Shown here: piece by piece, positions 60,793 through 64,000 of the stretch
Layout: each line of letters begins with the position of its first letter
Numbering within the stretch: position 1 is the stretch's first letter
DNA from: Meloidogyne chitwoodi
Lineage: Eukaryota > Nematoda > Chromadorea > Rhabditida > Meloidogynidae
DNA: 64,000 bases
Direction of reading: 5' to 3'
Assembly: GCA_015183035.1 (NCBI GenBank)
Contig: JACZZP010000014.1
Span: forward strand, 434,001-498,000
Position numbers and translations under genes: made by a program
Notes under the pieces: generated by a model
Database searches by the model: none
Told to the model about the DNA's origin: nothing
Seen by the model: the letters and a program-made list of their open reading frames with translations, nothing else

Positions 60793-62023
60793 CTAAAACC
60801 AAAAATAATTTAAAAAAATTAATTTATCAAATTTATAATTAAATTTTTTAAATGTGAAGGTTAGCACTTTCATTGGCCTTTTTATTAAGGAAAAAATAAA
60901 TAAATAAATACAAACTCTAGTAAAATTAAGAAATAATAAATAAATAAATAAATTACAATAAGGCACGTGAAGTCTGAGTTTAACTTTTACAAATAAAATT
61001 GGGAAATTCTTGTGATGATAGGGCAATATTACAAAATTATTTAATAATATTTTAAGAGTCGAGACATGTACTTTTATTTAAAATTTATTTTTTAATTAAT
61101 TTTTATTAAATTTTATTATTTTTTCTAAAAAATCAACCCTCTTTTTACTATTTTTAAAAATGTTTTTTATTCTATCAAATTAATTTAAAATTTATGCTTC
61201 TTGTAGGTTCAAATTTAAAAAATTTTCAAAGAGGATAGTAAAGTTAATATAATTAAATAAAGGTATATAAATATTAATTATTATTGTCTCAATTTATTAT
61301 ATTTAAATTAGTCAAGTCTTAAATAGACTAGTAATTCCATTTAATATTAAATAGTACTTTACTTTTATTTTATATTTGTATAAAATACATTTATTAATCA
61401 AATCTTATTCTTAATTACAACCTCAGGAATTAAAAAAAGATTAATTTTTAAAATCAAATAAATATAAATTAAAAAAAATGAGAATCTTTAGATGTTTTGT
61501 AATATAATATAGGTATTAGAGAAATAAAAAGAAAAGAGAGAGTGTATTATGACTGTTAGAGTTTTTCAGCATCACAATTATAAAATAAAATTATATTTCT
61601 CATCTAAAATTTATTTGTTTTATATTCTTATGTTTTTAACTTTTGGTTATTTCTTTGGTTTAATTACCCAAGTTTAAGGTAGGAAAAGTCTTACCTTTTG
61701 GAGGTAGTGGACTTGGATAAATTTTGGAATTGTTTTACCTTAATGGTGAAACTTAAAATGTTTTAAGAGTTATATCATTTGTATTTTTTGAAGTGAACAA
61801 ATAATATTTGTAATTTACAAAATAATTAACGAGGAATATTTATAATTGACTTAAAAAATTTCGTAGTAACTTCATTTTGTTGCCCTTTAATGTAAAAGTG
61901 TATTAAAAATTCTAAAAATTTGATATAAAATGCAAATAATTTCATTTGAAAAACTATTTTTATTAAATTATTTAAATGTTAAAAAAATAAAAAATCACAA
62001 TTTTTTCTTATTTTTTTCTTCTT
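60793..62023. other. Intergenic, nothing recognised
   Basis: A+T-rich sequence; the minus frame at 60793-61026 is a low-complexity, Leu/Phe-rich artefact. Promoter elements for the pseudo-helicase gene probably lie just above 60792, but none can be identified. Confidence 0.45.
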
Positions 62024-62206
62024 TTATAATTCTTGTATTATTTGACAATAATTATTATTTAAATTATTTTTTTGTGTAAAATCATTTATTTTACGTCGTT
62101 GTTGTATTTTTAATTTTATAAAAATAAATAAAGAAATTAATGAAAATATTGAAAAAATTATAAAAATTAAAATTACAAAAATTGGAGAAGTTGTTTGTTG
62201 ATACAT
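62024..62206 (-). CDS. Possible single-pass membrane micropeptide
   Basis: Sixty residues: a short outside segment (MYQQTTSP), a long hydrophobic helix (IFVILIFIIFSIFSLISLFI), then a basic stretch (KLKIQQRRK) and an Asn-rich tail. The positive-inside pattern suits a real membrane protein. In DNA this A+T-rich, hydrophobic frames also arise by chance, so confidence is low. Confidence 0.3.
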   Translation of the reverse strand: MYQQTTSPIFVILIFIIFSIFSLISLFIFIKLKIQQRRKINDFTQKNNLNNNYCQIIQEL

Positions 62207-62756
62207 TTTTTATTAAAAAATTAAAATCTAAAAAAATGAATTTTTTAAATTAAATAAATTAAATTTTAGAATTAAAAGAGTATATTTTAATTATTATATT
62301 TAATTAAATTAAAAGAGATGAAAAATAAAAATAAATAATTAATTTATTATTTATTAAATTAATAATACAAAAAAGATCAGACATTTGGAAAATTGAAACA
62401 AAAATAATATAATAATAAATTTATTAAATATTTAAAAGTATTAAATCTGTTCGTTTCACTAAAGAAAGTCACTTTCATTTTAAATTTTAAAAAATTTGTG
62501 TGATGAGAGAATTTCCTCTTGTTAAAAAACTAAAGGTGAGCGGAAAAAAAATAAAGTAAATAAATAATAAAATTTAAAAAAAAAGAAGAAAGTTCTTCGA
62601 TTTTTTTACCTTTTTTTTTAAATATACCACAATTGCCCTTTCTCTTCTCTTTACTTTTAACAAAAATATTAAATAACTTTTTTAAATTGCCGCATTTGTT
62701 GTCCTTATTCTCTTCTCTTTTTTTTTGTACTTTAAATAAAAGTCTTTTTTTTTATT

Positions 62757-63026
62757 TTAAATTATTAAACAAAATAAATAAATATATTTAATCTGAAAGG
62801 ACTGTTCTTTAGTATCAAAGCTCAAAACATGTATTAATACAGGCCATTCAATTCCTCTTCCAGCTGACAAGGGAACATCACAACATGCTACACCCCGATT
62901 TTGACAAAACCTATACCTGAGTAATAGTTTGTAAAAATAATTGACGAGATAATACAGATAACCGAAAATCATAAAAATATACTTAGATGTCGGGAATTTC
63001 AAATGGAACAACAGCAGTAGCATCAC
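62757..63026 (-). CDS. Doubtful small gene, one good-looking exon
   Basis: The segment 62800-62917 encodes YRFCQNRGVACCDVPLSAGR followed by a mixed-composition stretch to KEQSFQ. This has normal amino-acid variety, unlike chance frames here. A splice acceptor (CTATTACTCAG) lies just before it, and an upstream piece MMLLLLFHLKFPTS could be joined through an in-frame intron. The family is not recognised and the ends are unsure. Confidence 0.3.
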   Translation of the reverse strand: MMLLLLFHLKFPTSKYIFMIFGYLYYLVNYFYKLLLRYRFCQNRGVACCDVPLSAGRGIEWPVLIHVLSFDTKEQSFQIKYIYLFCLII

Positions 63027-64000
63027 AAATAATTTTTTATTTAAGATTAAATTATTAATAAATTTGTCAAACTTTTTCTAATTGCGTTGTTTTGGTGTCA
63101 ATCATTTCGTCTTGAAAAGTTATTTCTAATAAACTAAATAAATATAATCGAATTATTCACCCCAAGAATGAGTTTACCGTTTTTCTTAATTTTCATTGGC
63201 TTGTAGCTTAACAAGTATTCGTCTCCTGAAAACATTTTTGAGAAAGTGTTACAATGGACACAAAATGAAATTACGAAATTGAAATTTGTTTTCAAATACA
63301 AAACTTTTGTTTTTAAATATATTATATCTTCTGTTAGTCTGAAGAAAAGATCAAATTGTGTAAAAAAACGTAAAGATTGCTTAAATAAATAATTTTTAAT
63401 AATTTAAAAATCTGGACCAGGGCTGAGTCAAAATTGGGAAAAAGTCCAAATCGAAATTCCTTCGAAATCAAAATTTGGTAATTTCGCGAAATCGAAAATA
63501 TTCGAAAAAACCTCGAAATTCGAAATCGAAATTTCGTCTCAGCCTTGATCTGGACACAGATAATTCTAAATTATTTGATTATTTATTAAAAATAATGTTA
63601 TAATAATATTAGGAATACATATTTATGTACAAGGATTTCAATAAATTATTTTTATTAAAAAAATAATTTAATTTATTTTATCCTTTAAAAATGTTTAATA
63701 AAAAATCAACAAAATTTAATATATTATTTTTTTTAAAATTATTTATTAAAAAAATTAAATCAATATTTATTTATTTATTTATTTATTATATTTTCAATTT
63801 CCTCTCTTAAAATGGCAGCCTTTTACTTTTAATCTCGAAAGAAAGAAACTTATGTTTTTAGATTATTTTAAAGCTAAAATAAATATATTTATTTATTTCT
63901 GATTTTGCTTCAATTTTTACTAATCAATTGAAAAAAACAAATTTATTAAAAAAACATTTAATTTAATATTTTTTAAATTAATTTTCTTTAAAAAATTAAA
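63027..64000. other. Intergenic with a word-repeat island
   Basis: No gene is seen. Positions about 63410-63560 hold many 'tcgaaattcgaaatcg' words, bounded by 'ggaccagggctgag' and 'ctcagccttgatctgg'. Confidence 0.45.

Overview
The window looks like nuclear DNA of a plant-parasitic or free-living nematode, most like a root-knot nematode (Meloidogyne-type). The evidence is extreme A+T richness, very short introns (mostly 30 to 70 bases, GT..AG), closely packed conserved genes, and a clear MEX-3 orthologue of the nematode germline type. The organism name is an inference; no rRNA or mitochondrial marker is present. All gene models were built by hand by joining exons so that family homology and reading frame are both kept. 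Each multi-exon model listed as intact sums to a whole number of codons, except the Cys/Ala-rich gene, whose 5' end is unresolved.

Layout. 1-13.2 kb is gene-dense: a membrane-anchored hexosaminidase D (GH20, +), a Ste24/FACE-1 CAAX protease (-), then three + strand genes in close order (an unknown protein, TMEM209, and the FTSJ1/Trm7 tRNA methyltransferase) that could form an operon. A Merlin-type transposon sits exactly on a splice donor of the unknown gene. 13.2-16.5 kb holds a decayed, probably UBAP2/Lingerer-like gene split by an inverted-repeat element. 16.6-20.6 kb is a 4 kb composite of nested inverted repeats with two homologous giant hairpins. 20.8-24.1 kb is bracketed by two minisatellite arrays of the same 26-base unit in opposite orientation. 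Between them lie a small Cys/Ala-rich protein gene and an N-terminal protein methyltransferase (NTMT1). 24.6-32.3 kb has a DUF4817-type helix-turn-helix gene and mex-3 (-), separated by very A+T-rich DNA.

32.3-46.4 kb is a gene desert with one Tc1/mariner-like non-autonomous element. 45.4-53.0 kb is a repeat nest: a SAD-1 kinase remnant, a 46-base minisatellite, two Helitron 3' ends (one joined to a truncated Helitron gene), and several inverted-repeat elements. 54-63 kb carries small unknown genes on the - strand. Its main gene is a 762-residue DEAD-box-like protein in which almost every catalytic motif is altered and which begins with a signal-peptide-like segment.

The conserved genes are housekeeping functions: glycan trimming, prenyl-protein processing, nuclear envelope, tRNA wobble-base methylation, N-terminal methylation and germline RNA control. 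They have no obvious shared pathway. The strongest candidates for new biology are the possibly secreted pseudo-helicase and the paired hairpins with compensatory changes.
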